The notes: generated by a model from the sequence alone, not told the origin. A DNA stretch of 64,000 nucleotides from Polymorphobacter megasporae (GCF_018982885.2 NZ_CP081848.1:2170001-2234000); one strand, 5' to 3'. Positions 41,692-52,183 are shown, counted from the first letter of the stretch. Numbers and translations: made by a program.

Positions 41692-42867
41692 ATGCGGAAA
41701 TTTGCCGTAGCAATAGCGTTGGGTTCGACCGCGCTTGCCGGCCCGGCGCTGGCGAAAGACGATTCGTTCTATGTCGGCCTCGAAGGCGGCGGGATCATCT
41801 CGCAGGCTTCGTCGTTCGACCTGCGGACGACCGCCGGCGTTGCCTATAAGGCGCCGCTGCGCAACACCTACAACGTCGGCTACGACATCGACGGAATCCT
41901 CGGCTACGACTTCGGTATGTTCCGTACCGAGTTCGAGGTCGGCTACAAGCGTAACAACGTCGATTACGTTCAGGTCAACGGCGGCACTCCGCCGCTGACG
42001 CTCGCGAACGGTGTCGCCGGTGTTCCCGCGCTCGGCAACTATTACAACGCTCCCGGCAACCAGAACATCCTGTCGTTCATGGTCAACGGCCTCGTCGACT
42101 TCGGCGGCAAGGGGCGTGATTTCGGTGGTTACCTCGGCGGCGGCGTCGGCGTCGCTCGCGTCAAGCAGCAGGGTTATGGCTTCGCTGCTGGCGGTGCTCC
42201 GTATCTCGACGACAGCGACACGCACGTTGCGTGGCAGCTTCTCGCCGGCGTTTACAAGCCGCTGACCGACCACGTCGACGTGACGCTGAAGTATCGTTAC
42301 TTCAACGTCGATAACGTCAACACGCTGACCTTCACCGGGAACCAGGCAAACACGCGCGTTCGTTCGCACAGCCTGCTCGTCGGTCTGACGTACAACTTCG
42401 GTGGCGAGACGCCGCCGCCGCCGCCGCCGGCTCCGATGGCTCCCCCGCCGCCGCCGCCGGCTCCGCTGCCGCCGTGCCCGCCGGCTGCCGTCACCCCCGG
42501 GCCGTTCCTCGTCTTCTTCGATTGGGATCGTTCGGTCATCACACCGGAAGCCGCCGCGATCCTCGATCGTGCCGCCGACCAGTATGCCTCGACGGGTCAG
42601 ACCAGCGTCACGCTCGCCGGTCACGCCGACAAGTCGGGTAAGCCGGATTACAACGTTGCGCTGTCGCAGCGCCGCGCTGATGCGGTCAAGGCTTACATGA
42701 CCGGCAAGGGTGTCGCCGCTGGCGTCATCACGACCGAAGCGTTCGGTGAGAGCCGTCCGCTGGTCGATACGGCCGACGGTGTTCGCGAACCGCAGAACCG
42801 CCGCGTCGAGATCACCTTCGGTGGTGCTCCGGCTCCGGCTTCCGCGGGTCCCTGCACCCCGCAGTAA
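41692..42867 (+). CDS. OmpA-family outer membrane protein
   Basis: A 391-residue outer membrane protein. Signal peptide about 1-21 (ending LAGPALA), an N-terminal beta-barrel of about 215 residues with alternating aromatic strands (FYVGLEGGGIISQ, LLVGLTYNFGG), a proline hinge (PPPPPPAPMAPPPPPPAP) and a C-terminal OmpA peptidoglycan-binding domain (FFDWDRSVITPEAAAILDRA, VREPQNRRVEITFG). It ties the outer membrane to the cell wall. AAGGGA six bases before the ATG at 41692 sets the start. Codon use appears richer in GTT/GGT/GCT than its neighbours, as expected for an abundant protein. A perfect terminator follows. Confidence 0.93.
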   Translation: MRKFAVAIALGSTALAGPALAKDDSFYVGLEGGGIISQASSFDLRTTAGVAYKAPLRNTYNVGYDIDGILGYDFGMFRTEFEVGYKRNNVDYVQVNGGTPPLTLANGVAGVPALGNYYNAPGNQNILSFMVNGLVDFGGKGRDFGGYLGGGVGVARVKQQGYGFAAGGAPYLDDSDTHVAWQLLAGVYKPLTDHVDVTLKYRYFNVDNVNTLTFTGNQANTRVRSHSLLVGLTYNFGGETPPPPPPAPMAPPPPPPAPLPPCPPAAVTPGPFLVFFDWDRSVITPEAAAILDRAADQYASTGQTSVTLAGHADKSGKPDYNVALSQRRADAVKAYMTGKGVAAGVITTEAFGESRPLVDTADGVREPQNRRVEITFGGAPAPASAGPCTPQ

Positions 42868-42884
42868 GCGGATCACGAAAAAGG

Positions 42885-42915
42885 AAAGGCCGCCCGAAAG
42901 GGCGGCCTTTTTTTT
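42885..42915 (+). terminator. Intrinsic terminator of the OmpA-like gene
   Basis: Perfect 11-base arms (42885-42895 AAAGGCCGCCC and 42900-42910), GAAA tetraloop, and a run of eight T (42908-42915). A textbook terminator. Confidence 0.95.
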
Positions 42916-43112
42916 GCGCGATTGCGATGAGTTCGACTGTCAGACCGAGGCAGTTTGCGCCGATGCGCGCGATCGTCCTTATCATCCCGCGAGATCGCGC
43001 ACGTCGTCCTGACCCGGAAAGAAACCGGAAGTGACGGTGACGATATTTCGAAAAGTGCGTTGCTGATGCCGGGATGAAAGATCACCCGATCGCGGCTGAT
43101 CTCAGCCGGACT

Positions 43113-43763
43113 TCAAAGAGGCGGGAGGTCGACCCCTGTCACTTCGATCGGGGTGAGCAACGCCTTGTGCGAGACCGGCGTTAGCCCGGCACGAACATCA
43201 TCGCGTAATGCGGCGGCGCGCTTGCCCAGGTCGCCCTTGCGTAGCGTCAGCGCCGCGCGACCAGCGACCGCTGCCCGCTCGCAAAACGAGTATTGAGCAT
43301 CGAGGGTCGAATAGCTGTTGTAGGTTTGCGTCGTATAGCGATCGAAGCTGTTCTGCGCCTGCGCCCCGTCATAGCGGCGGAAGTGCGCGACCATCGTCGC
43401 GCGGGCACGATCGAGTTCGTCCGAATGCTGGCGGAGAACATCGTTATAGTTTCGCACCGTCGCAAGGAACGGCGAGAATTGACACTGCAGCGCGGCGATG
43501 TTGAGTGCGGCGCGGACGCTCCACACCGCATTGGCCTCGGCTTCTGCAGGCGTCGTCGGCCGCAGCTTGACGGCATTCGGCGTCATCATCCCGTCTGCCG
43601 ATCGTGTGAAGACTTCTTCGCCAGGCAGGGTTGCTGCGGGTGCTGCATCGACGGTCTTCGGTCGCGCGCGAACCGGCTTTTTCGCGGGAGCGGCGGCAGC
43701 ATTTGCGATGGGAACACCGCAAACGCCCAAAACGGCGAGCGAGATGAAGGCCTGTCTTAGCAT
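43113..43763 (-). CDS. Exported hypothetical protein
   Basis: A 216-residue secreted protein with a signal peptide (about 1-22, ending VPIANA) and an Ala/Pro/Lys linker. Then comes a helical domain with two cysteines (LQCQFSPFLATVRNYNDVLR and YSFCERAAVAGRAALTLRKG) that could form a disulphide. I do not recognise a named family, though the layout is common for conserved sphingomonad periplasmic proteins. It stands alone on the minus strand, convergent with the OmpA-like gene. The region 42916-43112 between them holds an imperfect GCGCGATC inverted repeat and no ORF I would support. Confidence 0.7.
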   Translation of the reverse strand: MLRQAFISLAVLGVCGVPIANAAAAPAKKPVRARPKTVDAAPAATLPGEEVFTRSADGMMTPNAVKLRPTTPAEAEANAVWSVRAALNIAALQCQFSPFLATVRNYNDVLRQHSDELDRARATMVAHFRRYDGAQAQNSFDRYTTQTYNSYSTLDAQYSFCERAAVAGRAALTLRKGDLGKRAAALRDDVRAGLTPVSHKALLTPIEVTGVDLPPL

Positions 43764-43934
43764 ATTGCGACTGTCTCCGGCGCAGAACTCGGCGCCCGAC
43801 AGCCTTACCGCCGCACATCGCGCGCCGCTAGAGTCTGTTTCCGCAATGCTGCGGCTTACCGCGGTGCGGCACCATCCTGTTGTAATATAACGTCGGATGG
43901 GCCGTCACACGGTGATCGATCTGGACAGACGTCT

Positions 43935-44234
43935 TTAGCCGAGCAGGCTACCGAGCTGCAGCGCAACCGACATGTCGCCATCGACCTTCAGCTTGCCCAT
44001 CATGAACGCCATCTGCGGGTTCTGCTTGCCGCTCGCCATGTCCATGAAATCGGCCATCGAAACCTTGACCGTGCAATCGGTCGGGACGTTCTGATTGTCG
44101 ACGACAGCCGGCGTCGCGGTATCGTCAATCCGGACGACACCATCGTCGCCGAAATCGAACTTGACCGATTTCTTGAGACCCGCACTCGCACCGACGCGCG
44201 TGCGCATGCCTTCAGTGATCTGTTCAAGGCTCAT
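43935..44234 (-). CDS. SCP2 sterol-transfer-type protein
   Basis: A 99-residue single-domain SCP2 protein (lipid-binding fold). LKKSVKFDFGDDGVVRID, VKVSMADFMDMASGKQNPQM, MAFMMGKLKVDGDMSVALQL are the diagnostic strands and helix. It binds hydrophobic ligands such as fatty acyl chains; the partner is unknown. It is a single gene with about 170 bases free on its 3' side, where nothing was recognised. Confidence 0.9.
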   Translation of the reverse strand: MSLEQITEGMRTRVGASAGLKKSVKFDFGDDGVVRIDDTATPAVVDNQNVPTDCTVKVSMADFMDMASGKQNPQMAFMMGKLKVDGDMSVALQLGSLLG

Positions 44235-44317
44235 TGCTGTTCTCCCCAGCGGATTACGTGGTGTCGCGCGGACCGAACATTCTGCGATGAACTAAGTTCA
44301 CGCAAACCGATCGGCCA

Positions 44318-44351
44318 TAAAAGAAGGGCCGCCATTTGACTGGCGGCCCTT
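44318..44351 (-). terminator. Intrinsic terminator of the small lipoprotein gene
   Basis: Arms AAGGGCCGCCA (44324-44334) and its exact complement (44341-44351) with a six-base loop. Read on the minus strand it is followed by CTTTTATG, a short T-run. It lies 24 bases after the stop at 44376. Confidence 0.85.
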
Positions 44352-44375
44352 CCGAGATCGTGACGACCGAAGCTA

Positions 44376-44663
44376 TTACGGCTTGGTGGTGGTCGTCGAA
44401 TCCGTCGTCGTCGTGCTGGTGCCGCCCGAAGCCGGTGCCATCGCATCGCCAGCGGCGGGAGCGGTCGCCATCGCGTCGGCAGCGCCCGAAGCGGGGGCCA
44501 TCGTCGTGGTGTCGGTTGCCATCGGCGCCGAAGCAGGCGTCGTGGTGTCGGTGGTGGTCGTGGTCGACGTCGTGTCGGCCTTCTTTTCGCCGCAAGCGAC
44601 GACTGCCAGCGCGAGGCCGGCGACGAGCGTAACCGTCTTAATCTTCGTCATGAGATCACCCAT
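44376..44663 (-). CDS. Thr/Ala-rich putative lipoprotein
   Basis: A 95-residue protein. The N-terminus (MGDLMTKIKTVTLVAGLALA) leads to the lipobox VVAC, so Cys is probably acylated. The remainder is low complexity, made of runs of Thr, Ser, Ala, Pro and Met (TSTTTTTDTTTP type), with no folded domain. AGGAG seven bases before the ATG at 44663 supports this start. It has its own terminator. Probably an unstructured surface or periplasmic lipoprotein; function unknown. Confidence 0.7.
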   Translation of the reverse strand: MGDLMTKIKTVTLVAGLALAVVACGEKKADTTSTTTTTDTTTPASAPMATDTTTMAPASGAADAMATAPAAGDAMAPASGGTSTTTTDSTTTTKP

Positions 44664-44764
44664 CTTTGGACTCCTGTTCATCGTTTGCGAGCATGATAGC
44701 GGCGGTTTCGGTTCAGCCCTTATCCCCTAACCGTGGTGGACATTAGACAGAAACTTCTTCCCCC

Positions 44765-45424
44765 TCAAGCGTCATTGCGCATCTCCGTAACGGTTAAACG
44801 ACCGATGAACCGCGACAGTTCCGTGTGCAGCGCAGCATCGATCGTTTCCATCGTCGACGGTCGGCCCAGTGCCAAGAGGCTCGTTACCGCCGATTCCGCG
44901 AGGCCGCACGGCACGATTCCGTCAAAATGCGCGAGATTTGGAGAGATATTGATCGCGACCCCGTGGAACGTGACCCAGCGGCGAATCCGGACACCGATCG
45001 CCGCGATCTTCGCGTCGTGATTTTCTGTGTGAACCCAGACGCCCACACGCGCCGGATCGGTGAAAGCGGCTACCCGCTCACGGGCAAGTGCTTCGATCAC
45101 CCACGCCTCGAGTGCGGTGATGTATCGGCGGACGTCGCGCCCGCGGGCGTCGAGATCGAGCATGACATAAACGACGCGTTGGCCAGGCCCGTGATAGGTG
45201 TGTCGCCCGCCGCGCCCGGTAGCGTGAACCGGGAAGCGCGCATCGAGGACGTCGGCGGCATCGGCGCTGGTCCCCGCAGTGTATAGCGGCGGGTGCTCGA
45301 CGAGCCAGATCAGCTCGCGCGCGGTTCCCGCCCGGATGGCCGCGACGCGCGCCTCCATCGCCGCGACCGCCTCGGCGTAATCGAGCAGCCCCGGTTCGAC
45401 GCGCCATTCGATGGAGTCGGTCAA
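44765..45424 (-). CDS. lipB: Lipoyl(octanoyl) transferase LipB
   Basis: LipB moves octanoyl from ACP to lipoyl-dependent enzymes. It has 219 residues from the TTG at 45424, which follows GCGAGG and fits the family N-terminus (IEWRVEPGLLDYAEAVAAME). Hallmarks: ELIWLVEHPPLYTAGTSA, RGGRHTYHGPGQRVVYVMLD, KIAAIGVRIRRWVTFHGVAI with the catalytic Lys, and GIVPCGLAE with the catalytic Cys. The start lies seven bases after the epoxide hydrolase stop, so it may be co-transcribed. Confidence 0.93.
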   Translation of the reverse strand: MTDSIEWRVEPGLLDYAEAVAAMEARVAAIRAGTARELIWLVEHPPLYTAGTSADAADVLDARFPVHATGRGGRHTYHGPGQRVVYVMLDLDARGRDVRRYITALEAWVIEALARERVAAFTDPARVGVWVHTENHDAKIAAIGVRIRRWVTFHGVAINISPNLAHFDGIVPCGLAESAVTSLLALGRPSTMETIDAALHTELSRFIGRLTVTEMRNDA

Positions 45425-45431
45425 CCCTCGC

Positions 45432-46574
45432 TCACAGCGACGCGGCGAACGCGCGAACGTCGGCAAGAAACAGTTCGGGCTCCTCAAGGCTGGCAAAATG
45501 GCCGCCGCGCGGCATCTCGGTGTAGCGAACGACATTATAGCCGCGCTCGACCATCGCACGCGGCGGGAAGGCGAGCAGGTCCTTTGGGAATGCCGCGACC
45601 GCGGTCGGCACTTCGATCCGCCGCCCTTGCGGGATCGCCGCGCCACCCTCCTCGAACATACCCTTGTAGATCCATGTTGCGGTGTTGAAGCTACGGGTCG
45701 TCAGGTAGATCATGATGTTGGTCAGCATCTGGTCGAGGCTGAACGGCGGGTCGACATAACCGTCGCGCCCGTCGCCGGTGTCGGACCAGCCGACGAACTT
45801 TTCGGCGAACCACGCTGCGACCCCCATCGGCGAATCCATCATCGCGAAGCCGAGGCTCTGCGGCTTGGTTCCCTGGAGCTGGAGATAGGCGGTCTCGCGG
45901 TCACGCACCTTCTGCGCCTTCATCAGCCACGCGACCTCGGCGGGCGTATCGGGGTGCATGTCGGCCGAGCGCAGCCCGTAGCCGCTGAGGTGGATCGCCT
46001 CGACCGTCGTGCTGTCAAGCCCGATCCAGCCGCCGATGACGCAGCCCCAGTCGCCGCCCTGATACAGATACCCGTCGTAACCTAGCACCGCCATCAGCCG
46101 GTCGTAGAGCCTCGCCATCGCGCGCGGCCCGATCGGCGACGCCGGCTTGTCCGACCACGCATACCCCGCCAGCGAAGGAGCGATCACATGGAAGGCAGGC
46201 CCATCCTCCACCTCAGGTTCGGCAAGGCGATCGACGATCGCGTCGAACTCGACGATCGACCCTGGCCAGCCGTGCGCGATCAACAACGGCCGCGCGTTCG
46301 GGCGCGTCGACCGGCGGTGAATACAGTGAAGCTTTAGCCCGGGCTCGACTTCGACGCGGAAATGCGGGTGGCGGTTGAGCCCGGCAACCGCTGCCGCCCA
46401 GTCGAAATCGTCGAGCCAATAGTCGCGCACCCGAGCCATGTACGCGCGGTTTGCTCCGTAATCCCATTTGGCATCGGTGGGCTCCTCGAAGAAGCGGTAG
46501 CCGGCGACGCGGTCGCGAATCCACGCCACTTCGTCGGCGTTGACCGGGATCGCGAACGGCTCGATCGTGTTCAT
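45432..46574 (-). CDS. Epoxide hydrolase (EHN domain, alpha/beta fold)
   Basis: A 380-residue hydrolase. The N-terminal EHN domain ([20 protein letters not shown]) is followed by an alpha/beta core with HGWPGS (oxyanion loop), the nucleophile Asp in [11 protein letters not shown], lid tyrosines and the catalytic His in [13 protein letters not shown]. It opens epoxides to diols; juvenile-hormone-type epoxide hydrolases share this form. It overlaps the GMC oxidoreductase stop by four bases, so the two enzymes probably act in one degradation pathway, perhaps for terpenoids. Confidence 0.92.
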   Translation of the reverse strand: MNTIEPFAIPVNADEVAWIRDRVAGYRFFEEPTDAKWDYGANRAYMARVRDYWLDDFDWAAAVAGLNRHPHFRVEVEPGLKLHCIHRRSTRPNARPLLIAHGWPGSIVEFDAIVDRLAEPEVEDGPAFHVIAPSLAGYAWSDKPASPIGPRAMARLYDRLMAVLGYDGYLYQGGDWGCVIGGWIGLDSTTVEAIHLSGYGLRSADMHPDTPAEVAWLMKAQKVRDRETAYLQLQGTKPQSLGFAMMDSPMGVAAWFAEKFVGWSDTGDGRDGYVDPPFSLDQMLTNIMIYLTTRSFNTATWIYKGMFEEGGAAIPQGRRIEVPTAVAAFPKDLLAFPPRAMVERGYNVVRYTEMPRGGHFASLEEPELFLADVRAFAASL

Positions 46575-48190
46575 GCTGCGAGCCTTTGCTTTGCCGTCGC
46601 GGCGATCAAATCGGCGGCCTTTTCGGCGATCATGATCGTCGGCGCATTGGTATTGCCCGAGACAAGATACGGCATCACCGACGCGTCGACGACGCGCAGC
46701 CCGTCGACTCCGCGAACGCGCAGAGATCCATCGACGACCGAGGCGTCGTCGGCTCCCATCCGGCAGGTGCCCACCGGGTGGTAGATCGTCTCGCCCCAGT
46801 CGCGCATTGCCGCGACGAGCACATCGCGCGATTGCACCGAAGCGCCGGGCCACGTCTCGGCGCCGCGAAACGCATCGAACGCCGGTGCCGCGCCGATCTT
46901 GCGGGCGATCGCGACCCCGGCGACGAGCGTGTCGACATCCTCATGCGCCGTCAGGTAGCGCGGATCGATCAGCGGCGGTGCGAGCGGGTCGGGACCGGCG
47001 AGGCGGATCGTCCCGCGGCTTTCGGGGCGGAGCTGGCAGACGTGCATCTGATAGCCGTGCTCGGGCGACATCGTCCCGCGGCCATGGGCATTGCCGCGCA
47101 ACGGCATGAAATGGATCTGGATGTCGGGCGCGGCCAGCCCCTGGCGGGTCGAAACGAACGCGCCGGTCGGGGTCGGGATGTAGCTTCCCGGTCCCGATTT
47201 CGCGAACAGCCACGACGCCAGCGCCTTGACCTTGTTGAGGGTTGCCGCATTGGCATTGAGCGTGACCGGCTGGGTGCACGCCCATTGCACGATCAGGTCG
47301 AGATGGTCCTGGAGATTGCCGCCGACGTCGGCCCGGTCGGCGACGACCTCGATCCCGGTTGCGCGCAAATGCTCGGCCGGACCGACCCCCGACAACATCA
47401 GCAATTGCGGCGAGTTGACCGTACCGCCGCAGAGGATCACCTCGCGTGCCGTGACCGATTGCGCCTTGCCGTCGCGGACATAGGCGATGCCAGTCGCGCG
47501 GGTGCCGGCAAAAGTGACGCGCTCGACCTGGACGCCGGTACGGACCTCGAGGTTCGGGCGCTTCATCACCGGGGTCAAATACGCGCGCGCCGCCGACCAG
47601 CGGCTGCCGTTCTTGATCGTGCAATCGTAGCGCCCGGCGCCCTCGAACTGAGGTCCGTTGAAGTCGTCGGTGCGCGGATAGCCCGCTTCGACTGCCGCAT
47701 CGATGAAGGCGTCGTTCAAGACGTGCGGCAGGCAGCGCGTGCTCGTGTGGAGCGGGCCGCCTTCACCGTGGAAGTCGCCGCCGCCGCGCTCGCTATGCTC
47801 GGAGCGGCGGAAATAGGGGAGGACGTCGCTCCACCCCCAGCCGGTCAGGCCTAACTGGGCCCAGCGATCGTAATCGCTCGCATGGCCGCGGATATAGACC
47901 ATGCCGTTGATCGAAGACGATCCGCCCAGCACCCGGCCGCGCGGCCAGTAGAGCCTGCGGTCGTTGAGTTCGGCCTGCGGAACGGTCCAGAAGCCCCAGT
48001 CGTGCGGACTGTCCTTGTCGGGCGGAATGATCTGCGCGATTCCGCCGGGCATGTTGATCATCGTCCCATTGTCACGCCCGCCGGCCTCGAGCAGCAGGAC
48101 GCGCGTTGCCGGATCAGCCGACAGCCGGTTGGCGAGAACGCACCCCGCCGATCCCGCGCCGACGATGATGAAGTCGAAATGATCGGCCAT
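46571..48190 (-). CDS. GMC-family FAD oxidoreductase
   Basis: A 539-residue alcohol or choline-dehydrogenase-like flavoenzyme. FAD-binding [18 protein letters not shown] at the start, [39 protein letters not shown], and the C-terminal active-site region HPVGTCRMG with [15 protein letters not shown]. The ATG at 48190 has GGGGAGG ahead. Substrate unknown; the coupled epoxide hydrolase downstream hints at oxidation of diol or alcohol intermediates. Confidence 0.92.
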   Translation of the reverse strand: MADHFDFIIVGAGSAGCVLANRLSADPATRVLLLEAGGRDNGTMINMPGGIAQIIPPDKDSPHDWGFWTVPQAELNDRRLYWPRGRVLGGSSSINGMVYIRGHASDYDRWAQLGLTGWGWSDVLPYFRRSEHSERGGGDFHGEGGPLHTSTRCLPHVLNDAFIDAAVEAGYPRTDDFNGPQFEGAGRYDCTIKNGSRWSAARAYLTPVMKRPNLEVRTGVQVERVTFAGTRATGIAYVRDGKAQSVTAREVILCGGTVNSPQLLMLSGVGPAEHLRATGIEVVADRADVGGNLQDHLDLIVQWACTQPVTLNANAATLNKVKALASWLFAKSGPGSYIPTPTGAFVSTRQGLAAPDIQIHFMPLRGNAHGRGTMSPEHGYQMHVCQLRPESRGTIRLAGPDPLAPPLIDPRYLTAHEDVDTLVAGVAIARKIGAAPAFDAFRGAETWPGASVQSRDVLVAAMRDWGETIYHPVGTCRMGADDASVVDGSLRVRGVDGLRVVDASVMPYLVSGNTNAPTIMIAEKAADLIAATAKQRLAA

Positions 48191-48224
48191 GATGCGAGCC
48201 CTCCCCAGAGCTTCGCGAGCCAGT

Positions 48225-48656
48225 CTAGGCGTTCGGGCCGTCCGGGCAAGCCGTGCTTGCGACGCCGAGTTCGGCTGCGACGCGCTCAAAAATGGCAGCG
48301 ACCGCGTCGGCACCCGCTTCGGTGACGGCGCCGGCGGCGACCTCGGCGGGCGACCACAGCCACGACCGCGCTGGATCGTCGAGCATGTCCCACCGCGGAA
48401 ACAGACGCGTCGCGACATCGGTCGCCCGTAAGGCCGTGATATCGAGGTGGCGGTCGTCGGCCACGATCCTGGCGAAGGCAGCGACGACCGCGTCGGTCGG
48501 CCCCTCGAGCAACTGCAGATAGATATCGTGGCGGCAGATGAGCGCGCCGGTCACTCCGTCGCGACTGTTGTTGCGCCGCGCGGCAACGAGGATGTTCGCG
48601 AGCGTCGCCGCATCATAGCCGAACGGCTGCGAGATATAGATCAATTGGCGCAGCAT
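48225..48656 (-). CDS. BLUF-domain blue-light sensor
   Basis: A 143-residue single-domain flavin photoreceptor. The light-switch residues are present: Tyr7 (RQLIYISQP), Asn30 ([12 protein letters not shown]), Gln48 (IYLQLLEG) and Trp89/Met91 (RLFPRWDML). A short C-terminal helical tail follows (to residue 143). Such short BLUF proteins signal through partner proteins. It is 34 bases upstream of the GMC gene on the same strand and may be co-expressed. The ATG at 48656 follows GGGGGAC. Confidence 0.9.
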   Translation of the reverse strand: MLRQLIYISQPFGYDAATLANILVAARRNNSRDGVTGALICRHDIYLQLLEGPTDAVVAAFARIVADDRHLDITALRATDVATRLFPRWDMLDDPARSWLWSPAEVAAGAVTEAGADAVAAIFERVAAELGVASTACPDGPNA

Positions 48657-48754
48657 CTTGCCGTCCCCCAAACCGGTTTTACGGTACGCTACGGGATTGG
48701 CGGTCGCGCGTCGCCCCCTTCACATCGCCGCACCGCGCTGCCACATGAGTAGTG

Positions 48755-49633
48755 ATGAGCGATCCCGCCGAACTAGTCGCCGCGGCTCCCTACGGGCGGG
48801 TTGAAATCCTCGCGCCGCTCGTGCGCCGGGTTCTCGCGCGCAATCCGTCGCCGTTCACGTACACCGGCACGGGGACGTACATCGTCGGCACCGGGACCGT
48901 CGCGATCATCGATCCCGGCCCCGACGACGCCGATCATATCGCCGCATTGCTCGACGCAGTCGCGGGCGAGACGGTCAGCCACATTGTCATCACCCACACC
49001 CACCGCGATCATTCCCCCGCCGCGCCTGCCGTCAAAGCCGCGACCGGGGCGATCGTCGTCGGCTGCGCGCGGCTGGTGCTCGACGATGCCGGGCCGCGCG
49101 CCGATGCCGGGTTCGACCGGACCTACGATCCCGACACGGTCCTCGCCGACGGCGACAGCGTGAGCGGCCCGGGCTGGACGCTGACCGCGCTCCACACCCC
49201 CGGCCACACGTCGAATCACCTGTGCTTTGCGCTGCCCGAGGCGCGCGCGCTATTTAGCGGCGACCACGTCATGGGCTGGTCGACGACCGTCGTTTCGCCG
49301 CCCGACGGTGATATGGCGGCGTACATGGCGAGCCTCCGCCTGCTGCTCGACCGCGACGACGCGGTCTATTACCCGACCCACGGCGCGCCGGTGACCGAAC
49401 CGCAGCGGCTGGTCCGCGGCCTCATCACCCACCGCAAGCAGCGCGAGAACCAGATCGTCAAAAGCCTTGGCGACGGGCCGAAGTCGGTCCCCGACATGGT
49501 CGCGACGATGTACGCGAGCGTCGATCCGCGCCTCCATCCGGCGGCAGGCCTGTCGGTCACGGCGCACCTTATCGACCTGCGCGCCCGCGGGATCGTCGCC
49601 AACGACGGCGACGCGTGGGCGCTGGTCGCGTGA
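48755..49633 (+). CDS. MBL-fold metallo-hydrolase (LACTB2-like)
   Basis: A 292-residue metallo-beta-lactamase-fold hydrolase. Metal ligands: HTHRDHSPAA, HTPGHTSNH, SGDHVMG and a late THGAP. A C-terminal winged-helix-like part (RGLITHRKQRENQIVKSLGD, then LSVTAHLIDLRARGIV) matches LACTB2-type enzymes, which act on RNA or thioesters. ATG at 48755 is preferred over GTG at 48752; no strong ribosome site is seen. Coupled to the DUF4230 gene. Confidence 0.9.
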   Translation: MSDPAELVAAAPYGRVEILAPLVRRVLARNPSPFTYTGTGTYIVGTGTVAIIDPGPDDADHIAALLDAVAGETVSHIVITHTHRDHSPAAPAVKAATGAIVVGCARLVLDDAGPRADAGFDRTYDPDTVLADGDSVSGPGWTLTALHTPGHTSNHLCFALPEARALFSGDHVMGWSTTVVSPPDGDMAAYMASLRLLLDRDDAVYYPTHGAPVTEPQRLVRGLITHRKQRENQIVKSLGDGPKSVPDMVATMYASVDPRLHPAAGLSVTAHLIDLRARGIVANDGDAWALVA

Positions 49634-50244
49634 AGCGCTACGCCGTCCTGTGGGGCCTGATCGCCGGGCTGTTGTTTAGCGCCGCGCTGGTCGGCGTCTT
49701 CCGCGCGCCGCTCGTCGCGATGCTCCTCCGCGGTCCCGACCCGGTGTCGATCGCCGATGTGTCGTTGAACGCAGTCCAGGCGCAGAACAAGCTGACCGCC
49801 TTCGCCGCGCGCTTCACTGTCGCGGTGACCTCGCAGCAGACGCGGCTCGGGCTGTTCCACGCGACTAAGACGCTGATCGTTCCCGGAACCGTCCGCTACG
49901 AGCTCGACTGGAAGCAGGTAACGCGCCGCGATATCGGCTGGAACGCCGCGACGAAGACGTTGACGGTGACGATCCCGCGTCCCGCGATCGCCGGTCCCGA
50001 GATCGACCTGACGCGGATCCGCGAGTTCAAGGACGGCGCGCTGCTGCTCGCGATGACCGATGCCGAGGCGGCGCTCGACACCGCCAACCGCGCGCGTGTC
50101 CAGTCGGCTCTGCTCGACGAGGCCAAGGCCCCGGTCCTGATGACGCTCGCGAGCGATGCCACGCGCGCGGCAGTCGAACGCACCTTCAAGCTGCCGCTCG
50201 CTGCCGCCGGTCTCGACGCCGCCGTCGTCGTTCGTTTCCCCTAA
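49630..50244 (+). CDS. DUF4230 membrane-anchored protein
   Basis: A 204-residue protein with one N-terminal membrane helix ([20 protein letters not shown]) and a periplasmic DUF4230 domain ([60 protein letters not shown]). The start is a GTG in a four-base overlap with the MBL gene. Function of the domain is unknown. nadA begins 11 bases later, so it may be in the NAD operon. Confidence 0.85.
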   Translation: MKRYAVLWGLIAGLLFSAALVGVFRAPLVAMLLRGPDPVSIADVSLNAVQAQNKLTAFAARFTVAVTSQQTRLGLFHATKTLIVPGTVRYELDWKQVTRRDIGWNAATKTLTVTIPRPAIAGPEIDLTRIREFKDGALLLAMTDAEAALDTANRARVQSALLDEAKAPVLMTLASDATRAAVERTFKLPLAAAGLDAAVVVRFP

Positions 50245-50255
50245 GGAGTCCGCGC

Positions 50256-51254
50256 ATGGACGCCCGCCTCAACCTGTTCGGCAAGTCGATCCCCGCCGGT
50301 ATCGATCTCCACACCGAGATCGCGCGGCTGCGCAAGGAGCGCAACGCCGTCATCCTTGCGCATTATTATCAGGACCCGGTGCTGCAGGATCTCGCCGATT
50401 TCGTCGGCGACAGCCTCGACCTCAGCCGCAAGGCCGCCGCGACCGACGCCGCCGTCATCGCGTTCTGCGGGGTCAAGTTCATGGCAGAGGTGGCGAAGAT
50501 ACTGTCGCCGCAGAAGACCGTCGTCCTGCCCGACCTCGCCGCCGGGTGCAGCCTCGAGGACTCGTGCCCGCCCGACGAGTTCGGCGCGTTCCGCGCGGCG
50601 CACCCCGATCACATCAGCCTGACGTACATCAACTGCTCGGCGGCGGTGAAGGCGCACAGCGACATCATCGTGACGTCGTCGTCCGCCGAAAAGATCATCA
50701 ACCAGCTCCCCCGCGACCAAAAAATCCTGTTCGCCCCCGACAAGCACCTCGGCGCGTGGCTCAACCGCAAGACCGGGCGCGACATGCTGTTGTGGGACGG
50801 GACGTGCATCGTCCACGAGCGCTTCTCAGTGACCGAGCTGCTCAAATTGAAGGCGCTCAACCCCGCCGCGCCGGTCCTAGCGCACCCCGAGTGCCCGGCG
50901 GCGATCCTCGACCTCGCCGATTACGTCGGCGCGACGAGCGGCATCCTCGATTACGCGCTCAAGTCGCCCGAGCCGACGCTGATCGTCGCCACCGAGCCAA
51001 ACATCATCCACCAGATGCAGCTCCGCGCGCCGCACAAGGTGTTTATCGGCGCGCCGGGAGCCGACGGTAATTGCGGCTGCAACATGTGCCCGTTCATGGC
51101 GATGAACACGCTCGAAAAGCTGTACCTGTGCCTCCGCGACCTGACCCCGGTGATCGAGGTCCCCGAGGCGATCCGGGTGCGGGCGAAGCTGCCGCTCGAC
51201 CGGATGCTCGAGATGGCGAGCGCGGTGACGCCGGTGCCGGTTACGGGGGATTGA
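50256..51254 (+). CDS. nadA: Quinolinate synthase NadA
   Basis: NadA condenses iminoaspartate with dihydroxyacetone phosphate to give quinolinate, using a [4Fe-4S] cluster. 332 residues with [52 protein letters not shown], and the C-terminal [18 protein letters not shown] cysteine group. nadB is not in the window. An alpha/beta hydrolase gene overlapping by four bases separates it from nadC. Confidence 0.96.
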   Translation: MDARLNLFGKSIPAGIDLHTEIARLRKERNAVILAHYYQDPVLQDLADFVGDSLDLSRKAAATDAAVIAFCGVKFMAEVAKILSPQKTVVLPDLAAGCSLEDSCPPDEFGAFRAAHPDHISLTYINCSAAVKAHSDIIVTSSSAEKIINQLPRDQKILFAPDKHLGAWLNRKTGRDMLLWDGTCIVHERFSVTELLKLKALNPAAPVLAHPECPAAILDLADYVGATSGILDYALKSPEPTLIVATEPNIIHQMQLRAPHKVFIGAPGADGNCGCNMCPFMAMNTLEKLYLCLRDLTPVIEVPEAIRVRAKLPLDRMLEMASAVTPVPVTGD

Positions 51255-52078
51255 GAATTGGGATTGCCATCGGCGCTGTCGTCGTCGGACTGGCCGTCGC
51301 GTTCCTTGTCGTTGTGGTCGTCGCACAACGTCGCTTCATTTACCCAGCGCCGCGAGCGACCGGAGAAATCTCAGCCCCCGGCTTCAGCCGGGTCGTCCTG
51401 CACACGGCGGATGGCCTCGACCTCGGCGCGCTTTACCGGCCCCGCCCTCGACGCCGGACCATCGTGTTCTTTCACGGCAACGGCGACAGTTTGCGTGGAT
51501 CACTTGTCGCGACGCAGGTGATCGCCGCTGCCGGCTACGGCGTCCTGCTGCCTGAATACCGTGGCTACGGCGGCAATCCGGGATCGCCGAGCGAAAGCGG
51601 CCTTTACGCCGATGCCCGCGCGGCGACCGCGTTCCTTCGCCGGCGGGGCGTCGCCTCGGGCGACATCGTCGCCATCGGCAACTCGCTCGGCTCGGGTCCG
51701 GCGACCGAGGTCGCAACCGGTGAGAAGCTCGGCGGCCTGATGATCGTCTCCGGCTTCACCAGCCTGCCCGCGCTCGCTGCGGATGCAACGGGGTTGCCGA
51801 TCGCGCCGCTGATTTGGGACAAGTACGACAACGCGGCGAAGCTGACCGGATCGACCATACCAATCGTAGTCCTTCATGCCGACAATGATCAGGTTATCCC
51901 GATATCGCACGGCCAACGCCTGGCATTGGCGAGCAAGACGTTTCTCCTGGTGTTTGCGGGCGTAGGTCACGGCCTGGCCTATGTGCCTGCAGCCGGAACT
52001 GCCGAAGTTCGGTGGCTCGATGGGCTCGACAGTAAGATGTCGAGCCGGACAAAGCCCGTGCCGGCAGGTGGCGATTAG
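51251..52078 (+). CDS. Membrane-anchored alpha/beta hydrolase
   Basis: A 275-residue hydrolase with an N-terminal membrane anchor ([20 protein letters not shown]) and a catalytic domain facing the periplasm: FFHGNGDSL (oxyanion), nucleophile Ser in GNSLGSGPA, Asp in [10 protein letters not shown] and His in GVGHGLAY. The likely start is TTG at 51251, overlapping the nadA stop. Resembles ABHD/YqiA-like esterases; substrate unknown. Its place inside the NAD gene group may be fortuitous coupling. Confidence 0.85.
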   Translation: MRIGIAIGAVVVGLAVAFLVVVVVAQRRFIYPAPRATGEISAPGFSRVVLHTADGLDLGALYRPRPRRRTIVFFHGNGDSLRGSLVATQVIAAAGYGVLLPEYRGYGGNPGSPSESGLYADARAATAFLRRRGVASGDIVAIGNSLGSGPATEVATGEKLGGLMIVSGFTSLPALAADATGLPIAPLIWDKYDNAAKLTGSTIPIVVLHADNDQVIPISHGQRLALASKTFLLVFAGVGHGLAYVPAAGTAEVRWLDGLDSKMSSRTKPVPAGGD

Positions 52079-52183
52079 CCGACCTGCGCCAGCAGCTCCG
52101 CGCGCACATCGAGACTTCAGGTTTCTTCACTGAGCCGTGTCATGCCCACTTGCCGTGAAATCGGAAGGCGCTAAGCCAACGCC

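Noticed and set aside
42964-43001. GCGCGATC inverted repeat as a terminator
   Set aside because: Imperfect pairing and no T-run; the real terminator of the OmpA-like gene is at 42885-42915.
44376-44663. Low-complexity Thr/Ala frame as a random ORF
   Set aside because: Kept as a gene because it has a good ribosome site, a lipoprotein signal with lipobox and its own terminator; the opposite-strand frame at 44383-44730 was rejected instead.
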